64,000 nucleotides of DNA, from assembly GCF_900115135.1 (NCBI RefSeq), contig NZ_FOVK01000003.1, forward strand, positions 1-64,000, written 5' to 3'. The position numbers and the translations under genes are program-made. The notes below the pieces were generated by a model. It was given only the letters and a program-made list of their open reading frames with translations, did no database searches and had not been told where the DNA came from. This DNA is from Proteiniclasticum ruminis (GTDB taxonomy: Bacteria > Bacillota > Clostridia > Clostridiales > Clostridiaceae). This document shows positions 35,789-44,936 of the stretch, piece by piece. Numbering within the stretch: position 1 is the stretch's first letter; each line of letters opens with the position of its first letter.

Positions 35789-35834
35789 ATGGAGTCAGCA
35801 CAGAAAAAGAAAATCTAAAGGAAAAGAGGTATAT

Positions 35835-37409
35835 ATGGAAGAAATTAAATTTGTTCAGTTGGGATTAAGTGAAGCGGTGGAAAAAGGAATCGCAGCCATG
35901 GGTTACGAGGTGCCTTCTGACATCCAAAGAGAAGTTATTCCAATCATTCTGGAAGGCAAAGATGTCATTGGACAGGCCCAGACCGGAACCGGAAAGACTC
36001 TGGCCTTCTCAGCACCAATGCTCAGCATGATGGAGAAGAAGAGCAGTGTCAGTGCCATCATTTTGGCACCCACAAGAGAACTGGCGATGCAGGTCAGCGA
36101 AGAAATCGAGAGAATTGCAAAATTCACTGGATTCAAGCACTTGGCTGTATACGGCGGTTCCAGCATTGACAATCAGATCAGAACCCTAAGAAGAGGCGTA
36201 GACATCGTTGTAGGAACGCCTGGTAGAGTCATTGACCTCATGGAACGTAAAGTACTGAAGCTTCAGGATGTGGATTTCCTGGTGCTGGATGAAGCAGATG
36301 AAATGCTCAACATGGGCTTTGTGGAAGACATCGAAAAGATCATGGCAGGAACCAGCGCGGAAAAGCAGACCATGCTGTTCTCAGCGACCATGCCAGATGA
36401 ATACAAGAGACTTTCCAAGAAGTACATGAGTGAAGACCGTGTGCACATCAAGATTGCGGTAAACTCCATGACCGTTTCCACCGTATCACAGTACTATTAT
36501 GAAGTGCGTGAACAGTACCGTCTGGAAACTTTGTGCAGAATCATGGATACCGAAGATATGGAATCTGTACTTGTGTTCTGCAGAACCAAGCGTGGCGTGG
36601 ATGACCTGGTCACAAGTCTTGGAGAAAGAGGCTATAACGCTGCAGGTATGCATGGCGATATGACACAGAATGTAAGAATTGCAACGCTTAAGAAGTTCAA
36701 AGAACGTAAGCTGAAGTTCCTGGTGGCAACGGATGTGGCTGCAAGAGGAATTGACATCGACAACCTGTCCCACGTAGTGAACTATGACCTGCCACAGGAC
36801 ATTGAATCCTATGTACATAGAATCGGAAGAACCGGACGTGCCAAGAGAGAAGGAATTGCCTACTCTTTAGTCAGTGGAAGAGAAATCGGATTCCTGAGAC
36901 AGATTGAAAAGGTCACAAAGAGCAAGATCGTGAAGCGTGATATTCCAACCGTAGAAGACATCTTCAAGGCAAAGAATGACCGTTTCAAGGATAAGGTTGT
37001 GGCAGAGCTGTCACAAAAGGGCTACGAGAGATTCTATCCCATCATCGAAGAGCTGAAAGAGACCTTCAATGTGGAAGACATCGCAGCGGCTCTTATGCAT
37101 TCCCTCTATAAGGATGAGCTGAGCTTTGACTATAAAGTGAATGTGCTGGAAGCACCAAAGAAGTACGTAAGACTCTTTGTCACCGTAGGGTCCATGGATA
37201 AGCTCACACCAAAGAAGCTCATTGACTTCATCACCTACAATACAAAGTTAAAGCCAGACAGCATTGGCACCGTCGACATCATGACAAAGTTCAGCTTTGT
37301 GGATGTATTGCAGGGTGCAGAACGTGAAATCGTCGAGAATCTCAATGGCAAGAAACTTTCAGGCAGAAAAGCGAAGTTTGAAGTAGCTGCTCAGAAGAGA
37401 AGAAGATAA
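35835..37409 (+). CDS. DEAD-box RNA helicase (DeaD/CshA family)
   Basis: 524 residues from ATG 35835, which has AGAGG 5 nt upstream; a longer frame to 35760 would run through the leader terminator. Motifs: the Q-motif region FVQLGLSEAV...PSDIQ, Walker A AQTGTGKT at 48-55, PTRELA, TPGRV, DEAD at 152-155, SAT, and HRIGRTGR near 328-335. Residues about 450-524 form a DbpA-type RNA-binding domain (YVRLFVTVGSMDKLTPKKL...FSFVDV). Such helicases remodel ribosomal RNA and mRNA and are often induced by cold. Transcription is probably controlled by the leader hairpin. Confidence 0.93.
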   Translation: MEEIKFVQLGLSEAVEKGIAAMGYEVPSDIQREVIPIILEGKDVIGQAQTGTGKTLAFSAPMLSMMEKKSSVSAIILAPTRELAMQVSEEIERIAKFTGFKHLAVYGGSSIDNQIRTLRRGVDIVVGTPGRVIDLMERKVLKLQDVDFLVLDEADEMLNMGFVEDIEKIMAGTSAEKQTMLFSATMPDEYKRLSKKYMSEDRVHIKIAVNSMTVSTVSQYYYEVREQYRLETLCRIMDTEDMESVLVFCRTKRGVDDLVTSLGERGYNAAGMHGDMTQNVRIATLKKFKERKLKFLVATDVAARGIDIDNLSHVVNYDLPQDIESYVHRIGRTGRAKREGIAYSLVSGREIGFLRQIEKVTKSKIVKRDIPTVEDIFKAKNDRFKDKVVAELSQKGYERFYPIIEELKETFNVEDIAAALMHSLYKDELSFDYKVNVLEAPKKYVRLFVTVGSMDKLTPKKLIDFITYNTKLKPDSIGTVDIMTKFSFVDVLQGAEREIVENLNGKKLSGRKAKFEVAAQKRRR

Positions 37410-37414
37410 GTTTT

Positions 37415-37463
37415 AAGAAAGGATCTCAAATCCACGATGGGTTTTAGGTTCTTTCTTTTTTTT
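37415..37463 (+). terminator. Intrinsic terminator after the helicase gene
   Basis: AAGAAAGGATC pairs with GGTTCTTTCTT over 11 bp (with G-U pairs) around a 21-nt loop, then a T run. Confidence 0.7.
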
Positions 37464-37680
37464 ACTTTTGTCTGAAATCCAATTGAAAAATGAACTGCTG
37501 CCTGAGATTCCGGTATAATAGAAGTATAGTACTGCTGAAGCGGGTTTTCCGGTTTCTCATGGAATCTGTACATAAAGAGATGGAGGAACCCCTAATCTGA
37601 ACGCATAGAAAGAAATGCTGTTGGTAAAACCAAAAAGAAGGAAGAGATCACAACCAAGATCATGGAGGAAAGATGCGCTG

Positions 37681-37875
37681 ATGAAAAGAAAATTATCCCT
37701 TCTGTTTTTCTGGCTTTTTGTTGCTTTTGTGGCAATAGAAGTCTACTACAAGTTTGATGGGACCTTGGGCTTTCTAGTGGTTCTTTTTGCCACATGGTCG
37801 CTCTTGGCTGCCATATTTTTGGGCGGATATCTGAAAGAGGCGGTAGAGGTCATTCTTGATTTTTTCCTTGGCTGA
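37681..37875 (+). CDS. Small two-helix membrane protein of unknown function
   Basis: 64 residues from ATG 37681, with GGAGG about 12 nt upstream; the frame extends to an ATG at 37615 with a basic leader but no site. The sequence has two hydrophobic helices (KLSLLFFWLFVAFVAIEVYY and LGFLVVLFATWSLLAAIFLGGYL) and ends in LDFFLG. I recognise no family. A TATAAT at about 37513 may belong to its promoter. Confidence 0.5.
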   Translation: MKRKLSLLFFWLFVAFVAIEVYYKFDGTLGFLVVLFATWSLLAAIFLGGYLKEAVEVILDFFLG

Positions 37876-37980
37876 TGGCATAGGTGAAAGAAAGCTGCTG
37901 TCAAAGGAATGGAGAGAATATTGATGCAGATGGATACGGCAAGAAAGAACAGCGGAGAGCTTAAAGGAGGATAGGGCCAG

Positions 37981-38340
37981 ATGAATCGGAAACAAGTGCT
38001 GGACTATATCAGGGAAGAGTATGAAGTGCTGCCGGACTATCCATTTCTCAAAAGTCCTGAGCATGCAGTGTTTCGTCATAAAAGGAGCAGAAAGTGGTTT
38101 GGGCTTCTCCTGAAAGTACCAGGAAGTAAGCTTGGTCTGTCTCAGGATCTTCCTGTGGATGTGCTTAATGTGAAGTGCGACCCTGAACTTACTCCTGTCC
38201 TGAGAAGCCAGCCAGGAATCTATCTTGCATACCATATGAATAAGAACCACTGGATCTCTATCCTCCTGGATGGCACTGTAGCGACGAAGGAAGTGAAGCA
38301 GCTTCTTCAAGCAAGTTATCATCTCACGAAAGAGACATAA
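37981..38340 (+). CDS. MmcQ/YjbR family protein
   Basis: 119 residues, ATG with AAAGGAGG about 10 nt upstream. The family pattern is clear: an N-terminal helix MNRKQVLDYI, YPFL...HAVFRHKRSRKWFGLL, then VLNVKCDPEL, the GIYLAYHMNKNHWISILLDG block and a closing helix. The CyaY-like fold is thought to bind DNA or serve as a small adaptor; no enzymatic role is established. It stands alone before the dihydroxyacetone kinase operon. Confidence 0.88.
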   Translation: MNRKQVLDYIREEYEVLPDYPFLKSPEHAVFRHKRSRKWFGLLLKVPGSKLGLSQDLPVDVLNVKCDPELTPVLRSQPGIYLAYHMNKNHWISILLDGTVATKEVKQLLQASYHLTKET

Positions 38341-38650
38341 AATTCACAGAAAAATATCCACTTCACCGAGCGGTTTTTCAATAGATAAAACAAAGACATC
38401 ACAATCTGTCATGTTCGAGAAATGAACATCTGCAGAAGGAAAACAGCAAAACCCATTGTCTAGTGGAGTGATACCTGAAAACAATTGGTTAATTATGCTA
38501 AATATTAATGAAATATTTACCTAAAGAGAATTGACTTTGTTCATCAATGGTTTCACAATGTACGTATAGGGTTCAAATACTAGATGGGAAGACTGTCTAG
38601 TTTTATTTGCACTTTGAAGTAAAGGTTTACAAATATCCAAGGAGGGTAAC
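38341..38650 (+). promoter_or_regulatory. Regulatory region of dhaKL
   Basis: No gene in this 310-base stretch. ATGTTC and GAACAT form an inverted repeat at 38411-38429. AAATATT-N5-AATATTT forms another near 38500. A promoter-like TTGACT (38531-38536) and CACAAT (38554-38559) are 17 bases apart. The AAGGAGG at 38639-38645 is the dhaK ribosome binding site. Confidence 0.45.
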
Positions 38651-39646
38651 ATGAAAAAAGTAATCAACAATCCAAACAATGTCGTCGACGAACTGCTGAT
38701 GGGTATGGTGTACGCACATCCAGACCACGTAAGAAAACTGGATGGGTTTGAAGTCCTTGTGAGAAAGAATTCCCCAGTGGAAGGAAAAGTAGCCCTTGTA
38801 AGTGGTGGAGGATCTGGACATGAGCCATCTCATGGCGGATTCGTAGGAAAAGGAATGCTGGACGGCGCAGTAGCCGGAGCAGTTTTCACCTCCCCAACTC
38901 CAGACCAGGTATTTGAAGCTGTGAAAGCCGTCACAGGCCCTAAGGGATGTCTTCTCATCGTGAAGAACTACACCGGAGACATCATGAACTTTGAAATGGC
39001 CAAGGAAATGGCAGAAGCAGAAGATCTGAAAGTAGATTATGTAGTGGTCAATGATGACGTAGCTGTAGAGGACTCCACCTGGACCACAGGAAGAAGAGGA
39101 ATCGCAGGTACCGTTCTTGTTCATAAGATTGCAGGCGCAAAGGCTGAAACAGGCGCAGAGCTTCCAGAAGTAAAAGCTGTGGCTGAAAAAGTCATCAAGA
39201 ATGTAAGATCCATGGGTCTTGCACTGTCACCATGTATTGTGCCAGCAGCTGGAAAACCAAACTTCACTTTAGGTGAGGATGAAATGGAAGTAGGTATGGG
39301 TATCCACGGCGAGCCAGGAACCCACAGAGAAAGCCTGAAGAGCGCAGATGAGATGGTAGACCATCTGGTAGGAAAGATCCTGGCAGACATCGACTATACC
39401 GGCAGCGAAGTGGTTGTTCTTGTCAATGGCCTTGCTTCCACACCACTCATGGAGCTCTATATTGTCAACAAGAGAGTTCATGAGATCTTAGCAGAAAAAG
39501 GAATCAAAGTATACAAGTCCATGGTGGGAGAATATATGACATCCCTTGAAATGGCTGGATTCTCTGTGACTCTTCTCAAACTGGATGATGAACTGAAGGA
39601 ACTCTTTGATGCTCCAGCAGATACACCAGCTCTGAAGTCTCTATAA
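38651..39646 (+). CDS. dhaK: Dihydroxyacetone kinase subunit DhaK
   Basis: 331 residues. DhaK binds dihydroxyacetone covalently through a histidine, here in MGIHGEPG near residue 218, and receives phosphate from DhaL-bound ADP. Other landmarks are VSGGGSGHEPSHGGFVG near 57, SPTPDQV, and KNYTGDIMNFEMA near 106. Its stop lies 24 bases before dhaL. The phosphoryl donor protein DhaM is not next to them. With mgsA 6 kb away this supplies or handles dihydroxyacetone phosphate. Confidence 0.96.
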   Translation: MKKVINNPNNVVDELLMGMVYAHPDHVRKLDGFEVLVRKNSPVEGKVALVSGGGSGHEPSHGGFVGKGMLDGAVAGAVFTSPTPDQVFEAVKAVTGPKGCLLIVKNYTGDIMNFEMAKEMAEAEDLKVDYVVVNDDVAVEDSTWTTGRRGIAGTVLVHKIAGAKAETGAELPEVKAVAEKVIKNVRSMGLALSPCIVPAAGKPNFTLGEDEMEVGMGIHGEPGTHRESLKSADEMVDHLVGKILADIDYTGSEVVVLVNGLASTPLMELYIVNKRVHEILAEKGIKVYKSMVGEYMTSLEMAGFSVTLLKLDDELKELFDAPADTPALKSL

Positions 39647-39670
39647 TTTACTGCAAGGAGGACACGTATT

Positions 39671-40294
39671 ATGGCAAATGCACAAAAGGTAAAGGAAGTC
39701 ATCCTGGCCGTAGGTCAGGTGATTGAAGAAAAGAAACTGTTTCTGACACAGCTGGATGCCGCCATCGGCGATGGAGACCATGGCCTCAATATGGCGAAGG
39801 GATTTGGTGCGGCAAAGGAGAAGCTGGAAGCTTCTGAGATGGCTACACCATCAGATGTGATGAAGGCAGTGGGCATGGCCCTGATCTCCAAGGTGGGCGG
39901 TGCTGCAGGTCCTCTTTATGGAACTGCATTTATGAATGCGGGCAAAGCCGTTGCCGGCAAGGAAGACATCACTCTGGAAGATTTTCAGGCGATGCTGGAA
40001 GCAGGTCTTGATGGCGTAAAGGCCAGAGGCAAAGCGACTGTGGGAGAGAAAACCATGGTGGATGCTCTGGAGCCAGCGCTGGAAGCTTTGAAGGCAGCCA
40101 TTTCAAACGGTTCCTCCACAAGAGAAGCACTCGATGCGGCAGTAGAAGCAGCGGGGAAAGGCGTGGAATACACCAAGACCATCATTGCGACCAAAGGAAG
40201 AGCTTCCTATCTGGGAGAACGTTCCATCGGTCATGAAGATCCTGGCGCCATGTCCTCCTATGTGATCCTGCAGACCATCGCGGATCAGTTTTAA
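39671..40294 (+). CDS. dhaL: Dihydroxyacetone kinase ADP-binding subunit DhaL
   Basis: 207 residues, ATG behind AAGGAGG. The nucleotide/Mg-binding aspartates are in DAAIGDGDHGLNM near residue 28-40. SKVGGAAGPLYGTAFMNAG and GRASYLGERSIGHEDPGA complete the DhaL signature. It carries tightly bound ADP that is rephosphorylated by DhaM and passes phosphate to dihydroxyacetone on DhaK. Forms a two-gene operon with dhaK and is followed by a strong terminator. Confidence 0.96.
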   Translation: MANAQKVKEVILAVGQVIEEKKLFLTQLDAAIGDGDHGLNMAKGFGAAKEKLEASEMATPSDVMKAVGMALISKVGGAAGPLYGTAFMNAGKAVAGKEDITLEDFQAMLEAGLDGVKARGKATVGEKTMVDALEPALEALKAAISNGSSTREALDAAVEAAGKGVEYTKTIIATKGRASYLGERSIGHEDPGAMSSYVILQTIADQF

Positions 40295-40303
40295 CTAAAA
40301 AAG

Positions 40304-40364
40304 CAAGAGTAGAGACTGCACTCTGGAAGACGCATCCAGAATGCAGTGCTCTACTCTTTTTTTG
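40304..40364 (+). terminator. Long intrinsic terminator after dhaL
   Basis: AAGAGTAGAG and CTCTACTCTT bracket further inner pairing (ACTGCA with TGCAGT and TCTGGA with TCCAGA), ending in TTTTTTT. Confidence 0.9.
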
Positions 40365-40384
40365 TGCTGATTCTTTATGGGATG

Positions 40385-40750
40385 TCACCCTTTGAAAGCC
40401 ACGTCATCCAGCTGGAATAGAAGACCTTCTTCGCCGCCCCGATGGGCAAACTCTGTCTGAATGGACTTTCGTGCAGGGTATTTACCGTGGAACCTTTCTT
40501 TGATGATTCTTTCCATGACAGGGATGTTCCAGACATCCCGGAAAAGACAGTCTATTTTCACCACGGATTCCAATGTGAGACCAATGGTCTTCAAGCGGCT
40601 TTCAAGGTGATCGAAGGCTCCCTGTATCTGGGCTTCAATGGGCTGCCCGATGTTCCCCACGCAGTAGCCGATGAAAGCGAAATCCCCTGCTTCCACAATG
40701 CCGGCATGGGCCCAGTCTTCATGAATATCGGTTCGTATAATTTCTCTCAT
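40385..40750 (-). CDS. RidA/YjgF-family protein
   Basis: 121 residues, ATG behind AAAGGAG. RidA proteins hydrolyse reactive enamine/imine intermediates from PLP enzymes. The family outline is present: GDFAFIGYCVGNIGQPIEAQIQGAFDHLESRLKTIG split over two helices, and the substrate-binding Arg in PARKSIQTEF. The C-terminal segment is less typical (RGGEEGLLFQLDDVAF), so a subfamily with different substrate is possible. It sits between dhaL and an EamA transporter, convergent to dhaL. Confidence 0.85.
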   Translation of the reverse strand: MREIIRTDIHEDWAHAGIVEAGDFAFIGYCVGNIGQPIEAQIQGAFDHLESRLKTIGLTLESVVKIDCLFRDVWNIPVMERIIKERFHGKYPARKSIQTEFAHRGGEEGLLFQLDDVAFKG

Positions 40751-40826
40751 AGTATGATGCTCCTTTTATAGTAGTTGATGGAGAAGAATTGAAGGATATA
40801 GGAGAAAGAAAACCAAGCAGACAGTG

Positions 40827-41726
40827 CTACTTTCTGCCGGATAAGGTAATGCCGAGGACCCCAAGAAGAATCAGAAGGCTGCCGATGATCTCATAGAAAA
40901 ACAGCGTCTCATTTAAGAGTACTACTCCGGCAAAAATGGACACGAAGGTGCCCAGATGATGGAAGACGCTCATGGTGGAAGCCTCCAGCTTTGTGAGGGA
41001 GAAGTTTGTCAGCATGGAGGAAAAGAGCGTGGAGGGAATCCCAAGAAAGAGAATGGGAAAAAGGTAGCGATAGGTGCCCAAAGCCATCTTGTAGGAGCCC
41101 AAAGAGGGTCCCAGTCCCATTCGGATAAACAGAGCACCATTGAAAAAGATGAAACCGGCAAAGACGGCCATGACCGTGATCTTCAGATATCCAAGGCTTC
41201 TTGCATATTTTCTCACAAGAATGAAATTCGCAGCAGAAGAAAAACTGGAGAAGAGAAGAAAGGCATATCCCAGTACACTGGAGGCTTCGAAGCTGATGCC
41301 CTTATGAAAGGAAATGTAGAGGATCCCTGAGAGGGAGAGGAGAAGAAAAAAGATTTTCTTCTGGTCCACCTTCTCTTTTAAGAGCAGGGCAGCCAGGACC
41401 ATGGTGAAGAGCGGTGTGGTTGCCTGGATGATGGAGGCCAGGGAACTCTGCACACTGGTGAGTCCAATGATCTGCAATAGGAAAAATAGAATGGGATAGA
41501 AAATGGAAAAGGGAAGAAACTTCAGGAAGTCCTCCCGGGTGATTTTTAAGGGCAGCACCTTCAAAAGAAGAAGCACCGCAGAAAAAGCTGCCGCTGCGGT
41601 GAACCTGTGGGCCAGGACCTCCAAAGGGGAAGCAAAGGAAAGGGCAATCTTACTGAAGTAAAAAGAAAAACCAACGATGAGGGACATGCTGACCGCTGCC
41701 AGATAGCCCGATTTTTTACTCTGCAT
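40827..41726 (-). CDS. EamA/DMT-family transporter
   Basis: 299 residues with ten hydrophobic segments in two EamA repeats (about 8-135 and 150-292). GGAGG lies 9 nt before ATG. Typical features are an early HRFTAAAAFSAVLLL helix, SSLASIIQATTPLFTMVLAALLLKE at the end of the first repeat and STMSVFHHLGTFVSIFAGVVLLNE at the end of the second. Members export amino acids or other metabolites; the substrate cannot be told. Confidence 0.9.
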   Translation of the reverse strand: MQSKKSGYLAAVSMSLIVGFSFYFSKIALSFASPLEVLAHRFTAAAAFSAVLLLLKVLPLKITREDFLKFLPFSIFYPILFFLLQIIGLTSVQSSLASIIQATTPLFTMVLAALLLKEKVDQKKIFFLLLSLSGILYISFHKGISFEASSVLGYAFLLFSSFSSAANFILVRKYARSLGYLKITVMAVFAGFIFFNGALFIRMGLGPSLGSYKMALGTYRYLFPILFLGIPSTLFSSMLTNFSLTKLEASTMSVFHHLGTFVSIFAGVVLLNETLFFYEIIGSLLILLGVLGITLSGRK

Positions 41727-41891
41727 TGTAAAGTATCCTCCGGTAATCTATGAATTATTACTATTATAGGCTACTTTATGGAAAAACTGTGAACTTTTTT
41801 TGCGGGTATATGAAGAATGGAATAACTAGGGGAAAGTTTTGAGGAAAGTCAGAGAAACTATGTTAAAATAGTAGAAAAGTTCTGGAGGGAA

Positions 41892-42845
41892 ATGAAGATG
41901 ATCATCAACTGTATGCCAAGATCGGTCCTGTCCCAAGAAGAAGCGGATCTTCTCAGGGAACTCTCTTCTGAAGAGATTGTAGACCTTGAAAAGATGTCAG
42001 ACGCGGAAAGTTTTTATGAGAAGGTGGAAGCCGTGATTCCTCCTTTCAGGTATAAAGCGGAAGATCTGATGCCCATGAAAAACCTCAAATGGGTGCAGTC
42101 CTTTTCCGCTGGGGTCAACACCCATCCTCTTTCTTATCTGAAGGAGAATGAAATCGTCTTAACCAATACCCGTGGGGTTCACGCCCCACAGATGACAGAC
42201 CACATCATGGGCATGATCCTGGCGTTTTCCAGGGACTTTCTGCCCGCCATAAGGCATCAGAAAGAAAGGCGCTGGTCTCATGAGTACCGGCTCACAGAGC
42301 TTCGGGGAAAAGAACTTCTCATTGTAGGGGCAGGAAGCATCGGACAGCTTCTGGCGAAGAAAGCCAAAGCCTTTGATATGACTGTGGTGGGACTGAAAAG
42401 AACGCCAGAGGAGCTGCAGGATTTTGACCAGGTGCTGCCTTTAGAGCACATGCTTTCGGCCATGGAAACGGCAGATTATATTGTCATCCTGGCACCCCTC
42501 ACCAAAGACACCAGAGGTATGGTGGGAGAAGAGGCATTCCAGAGAATGAAGAAAGAAGCAGTGCTCATAAACCTAGGAAGAGGTCCACTGGTGGAGGAGG
42601 AAGCTCTCATCAGGGCGCTGGCAGAAGGCAGAATCCGTGGAGCAGGTCTTGATGTATTCCACAAAGAGCCGCTGCCGGAAGAGAGTCCACTGTGGGATCT
42701 TGAGAATGTGCTCCTCACCCCCCATCTTGGAGGCTTCAGCGATGGGACAAACAGACGGGCTGTAGAGCTCATGGCAGAAAATATCAAGCGTTTTAGACAA
42801 GGAGAGAAGCTTCAGAATGTAGTGGATCTTCATTTAGGATATTAG
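41892..42845 (+). CDS. D-isomer-specific 2-hydroxyacid dehydrogenase
   Basis: 317 residues, ATG behind GGAGG. The N-terminal substrate domain ends at VLTNTRGVHAPQMTDH. The NAD domain has GAGSIGQ near residue 146. The catalytic set is visible: Arg in NLGRGPLVEEEAL, Glu in VFHKEPLPEESPLW and His in LTPHLGG. Members reduce 2-keto acids such as pyruvate, glyoxylate or phenylpyruvate; the exact substrate is unclear. Followed by a bidirectional terminator. Confidence 0.92.
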   Translation: MKMIINCMPRSVLSQEEADLLRELSSEEIVDLEKMSDAESFYEKVEAVIPPFRYKAEDLMPMKNLKWVQSFSAGVNTHPLSYLKENEIVLTNTRGVHAPQMTDHIMGMILAFSRDFLPAIRHQKERRWSHEYRLTELRGKELLIVGAGSIGQLLAKKAKAFDMTVVGLKRTPEELQDFDQVLPLEHMLSAMETADYIVILAPLTKDTRGMVGEEAFQRMKKEAVLINLGRGPLVEEEALIRALAEGRIRGAGLDVFHKEPLPEESPLWDLENVLLTPHLGGFSDGTNRRAVELMAENIKRFRQGEKLQNVVDLHLGY

Positions 42846-42861
42846 CATCTTGAAAAGCAAA

Positions 42862-42904
42862 AAAGAAGGAGTCTCCATGGTCATGGACAAACTCCTTCTT
42901 TCTC
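42862..42904. terminator. Bidirectional terminator
   Basis: AAAGAAGGAGT pairs with ACTCCTTCTTT around an 18-nt loop, between the convergent dehydrogenase and YbjQ-family genes. Confidence 0.85.
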
Positions 42905-42927
42905 TTTGCAGGGATTCAGCTTCTTAG

Positions 42928-43248
42928 TTATTCTACAACCACAGCGGTGCCTGAAGCGGTGACCATGAGCATTCCGTTGGACTGACCCAAGGTCTCATAA
43001 TCGATCTTCACACCTACCACGGCATTGGCGCCCAGGCTGTAGGCTCTTTCTTCCAGTTCTCTTAACGCATTGATTCTGGCATCGATGAGCTCGCTTTCAT
43101 AGGTTTTGCTTCTTCCGCCAAAGAGGTCGGAAAGACCAGCGGTGAAATCCTTGATGAAATTGACACCGGAGATGACTTCGCCAAAGACAATTCCTTTATA
43201 AGCAATGATTCTCTTTCCATCGACAGCATTGGTTGTTGTGATAATCAT
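42928..43248 (-). CDS. YbjQ/UPF0145 family protein
   Basis: 106 residues from ATG 43248, placed by GGAGG 8 nt upstream. The family pattern is clear: [65 protein letters not shown] (split over helix and strand) and a final hydrophobic strand [10 protein letters not shown]. It forms a pentameric dodecin-like structure in solved relatives; the function is unknown, with a metal-binding role suggested. Single-gene unit. Confidence 0.92.
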   Translation of the reverse strand: MIITTTNAVDGKRIIAYKGIVFGEVISGVNFIKDFTAGLSDLFGGRSKTYESELIDARINALRELEERAYSLGANAVVGVKIDYETLGQSNGMLMVTASGTAVVVE

Positions 43249-43477
43249 ATTTTTTTCCTCCATCTTTTACTATTGATATCATTATAGTCCTGTTTTTGTG
43301 ACTTGAGCGGGTTTTAATATATTTTTAACGAAAAAGGACATTTTTCACCGGGGGTGAAGACCTTTACCCCTTGAGCCACATGGTTTTTTATAAAATAAAC
43401 TATTGCAGGGGAAGATTTTGTGCTATAATTTAACACTGTATTCCAATGAATGATTTTAATAAGAGGTGTAGATAGAT

Positions 43478-44374
43478 ATGAGTATAGCAGGAGAAGGTTG
43501 TGAGATTCTCGTTCCTTTCAGCGAGCGGAAGACGCTGCAGGAGATTGAGAGAAGCCTCACCACCACCTATAAGAAAAATGTGTGGGGGAAGTTCATCAAA
43601 GCCATCAATGACTACAATCTCGTGGAAGAGGGAGACAAGGTGGCCGTGGCCATCTCTGGTGGAAAGGACAGCCTCATTTTAGCGAAGCTTTTTCAGGAAC
43701 TGAAAAAGCACAAGAAGGTGGACTTTGAAGTGGAGTTCATCGCCATGGACCCAGGGTACCACAAGGAGATCCGAAAACTTCTGGAGGAAAACTGCAAATT
43801 CCTGGAGATTCCCGTGAAGATCTATGAGTCCGGTATTTTCAATGTCATAGACAAGATTGCACAGGATTATCCCTGCTACATGTGTGCCCGAATGAGAAGA
43901 GGATCCCTTTATGAGTATGCCCAGAGCCTTGGCTGCAACAAGCTGGCCCTTGGCCATCATTTCAATGATGTCATCGAGACCGTGATGCTGAACGTCATCT
44001 ATGGTGGAACCTTCAAGTCCATGCTGCCGAAGTTGAAGGCGCAGAACTTTGAAAATATGGAGATCATCCGTCCCATGTATCTCATTGAAGAGGACAACAT
44101 CAAAAACTGGATTCAGAGTGCCGGTATCTGGCCTCTCAACTGTGCCTGCATGGTGGCTGCGAAGAAGATCGGCAACAAGCGCTACGAGATCCGCGAACTC
44201 ATCAAGAATCTCAAAGCCCAGAACAAAGATGTGGACAAGTGCATCTTCAGATCCCAGGAGAACATCCAGATGGACTCCGTGGTGGGCTGGAGAGACAAAA
44301 AAGGGGAAAAGCATTCCTACCTGGACTATTACGATGATGACGCCATGATGTTTGACGATCCAAGTGACTTCTAG
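43478..44374 (+). CDS. ttcA: TtcA-like PP-loop ATPase (tRNA thiolation family)
   Basis: 298 residues, ATG behind GAGGTG, with a TATAAT box near 43424. The PP-loop ISGGKDS is at 59-65. CYMC (C133, C136) and a third cysteine in LNCAC (C222 or C224) can hold an iron-sulfur cluster as in TtcA/TtuA. GHHFNDVIET near 159 is conserved. TtcA adenylates cytidine 32 of tRNA and inserts sulfur. Relatives in Firmicutes may have different tRNA or non-tRNA substrates, so the exact site modified is not certain. Confidence 0.88.
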   Translation: MSIAGEGCEILVPFSERKTLQEIERSLTTTYKKNVWGKFIKAINDYNLVEEGDKVAVAISGGKDSLILAKLFQELKKHKKVDFEVEFIAMDPGYHKEIRKLLEENCKFLEIPVKIYESGIFNVIDKIAQDYPCYMCARMRRGSLYEYAQSLGCNKLALGHHFNDVIETVMLNVIYGGTFKSMLPKLKAQNFENMEIIRPMYLIEEDNIKNWIQSAGIWPLNCACMVAAKKIGNKRYEIRELIKNLKAQNKDVDKCIFRSQENIQMDSVVGWRDKKGEKHSYLDYYDDDAMMFDDPSDF

Positions 44375-44450
44375 AATAGTGGAGATGGAACTCTTTCTAT
44401 GATAAAATCAGAGAAAGAAGAAAAGGAAACAGAGAAGGAGAGAATGGACA

Positions 44451-44843
44451 ATGAAAATGGCATTTGTTTGTAATGGAAGCAGTGCACGCGCACAGATGGC
44501 AGCAGCCATCGGAAGAGAATTCTTCAAAGACGCAGAGATTTCTGCAGTGGGAAGCCTGGAAGGGGAAACCTTAGACCCTATGGTCACCAAGGTGCTTTCT
44601 GAAGACGGCATCTCCACAGAGAACCTGACGCTGAAAACACTGTTTGATATGGACTTTGATCTGGATTATGCGCTCATCGTGGGCTGCGATGAAGGCGGAT
44701 GCCCTCTGGTGTTTGCAGACAAGGTCGTCGAATGGGACTTTATCACAAACCTGAAGGATCAGGGGGAAGAGGCCTATGTGGAAGCCAAGAACCAGCTGAA
44801 GGAAGAAATCAAGAAGTTCTATATGGAGACCTTTGCTTCCTAA
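44451..44843 (+). CDS. Low-molecular-weight phosphatase/arsenate-reductase-like protein
   Basis: 130 residues. The P-loop is CNGSSAR (C7-X5-R13), the LMW-phosphatase/ArsC type. C79 and C84 in GCDEGGC correspond in position to the two resolving cysteines of thioredoxin-coupled arsenate reductase, though two residues closer together. No ars operon genes lie nearby, so the substrate may be arsenate or a phosphorylated compound. The VEWDF segment carries the probable catalytic Asp. Confidence 0.8.
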   Translation: MKMAFVCNGSSARAQMAAAIGREFFKDAEISAVGSLEGETLDPMVTKVLSEDGISTENLTLKTLFDMDFDLDYALIVGCDEGGCPLVFADKVVEWDFITNLKDQGEEAYVEAKNQLKEEIKKFYMETFAS

Positions 44844-44870
44844 TTTTAAAAAAGATTCCGTACCGCAAAA

Positions 44871-44904
44871 GAAGGTGCATCCCTAATGTTTGGGATGCAC
44901 CTTC
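44871..44904. terminator. Bidirectional terminator
   Basis: GAAGGTGCATCCC pairs perfectly with GGGATGCACCTTC around TAATGTTT, between convergent genes. Confidence 0.88.
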
Positions 44905-44936
44905 TTCAATTCTTACGGTATCAGTGTTTTAAAAGG

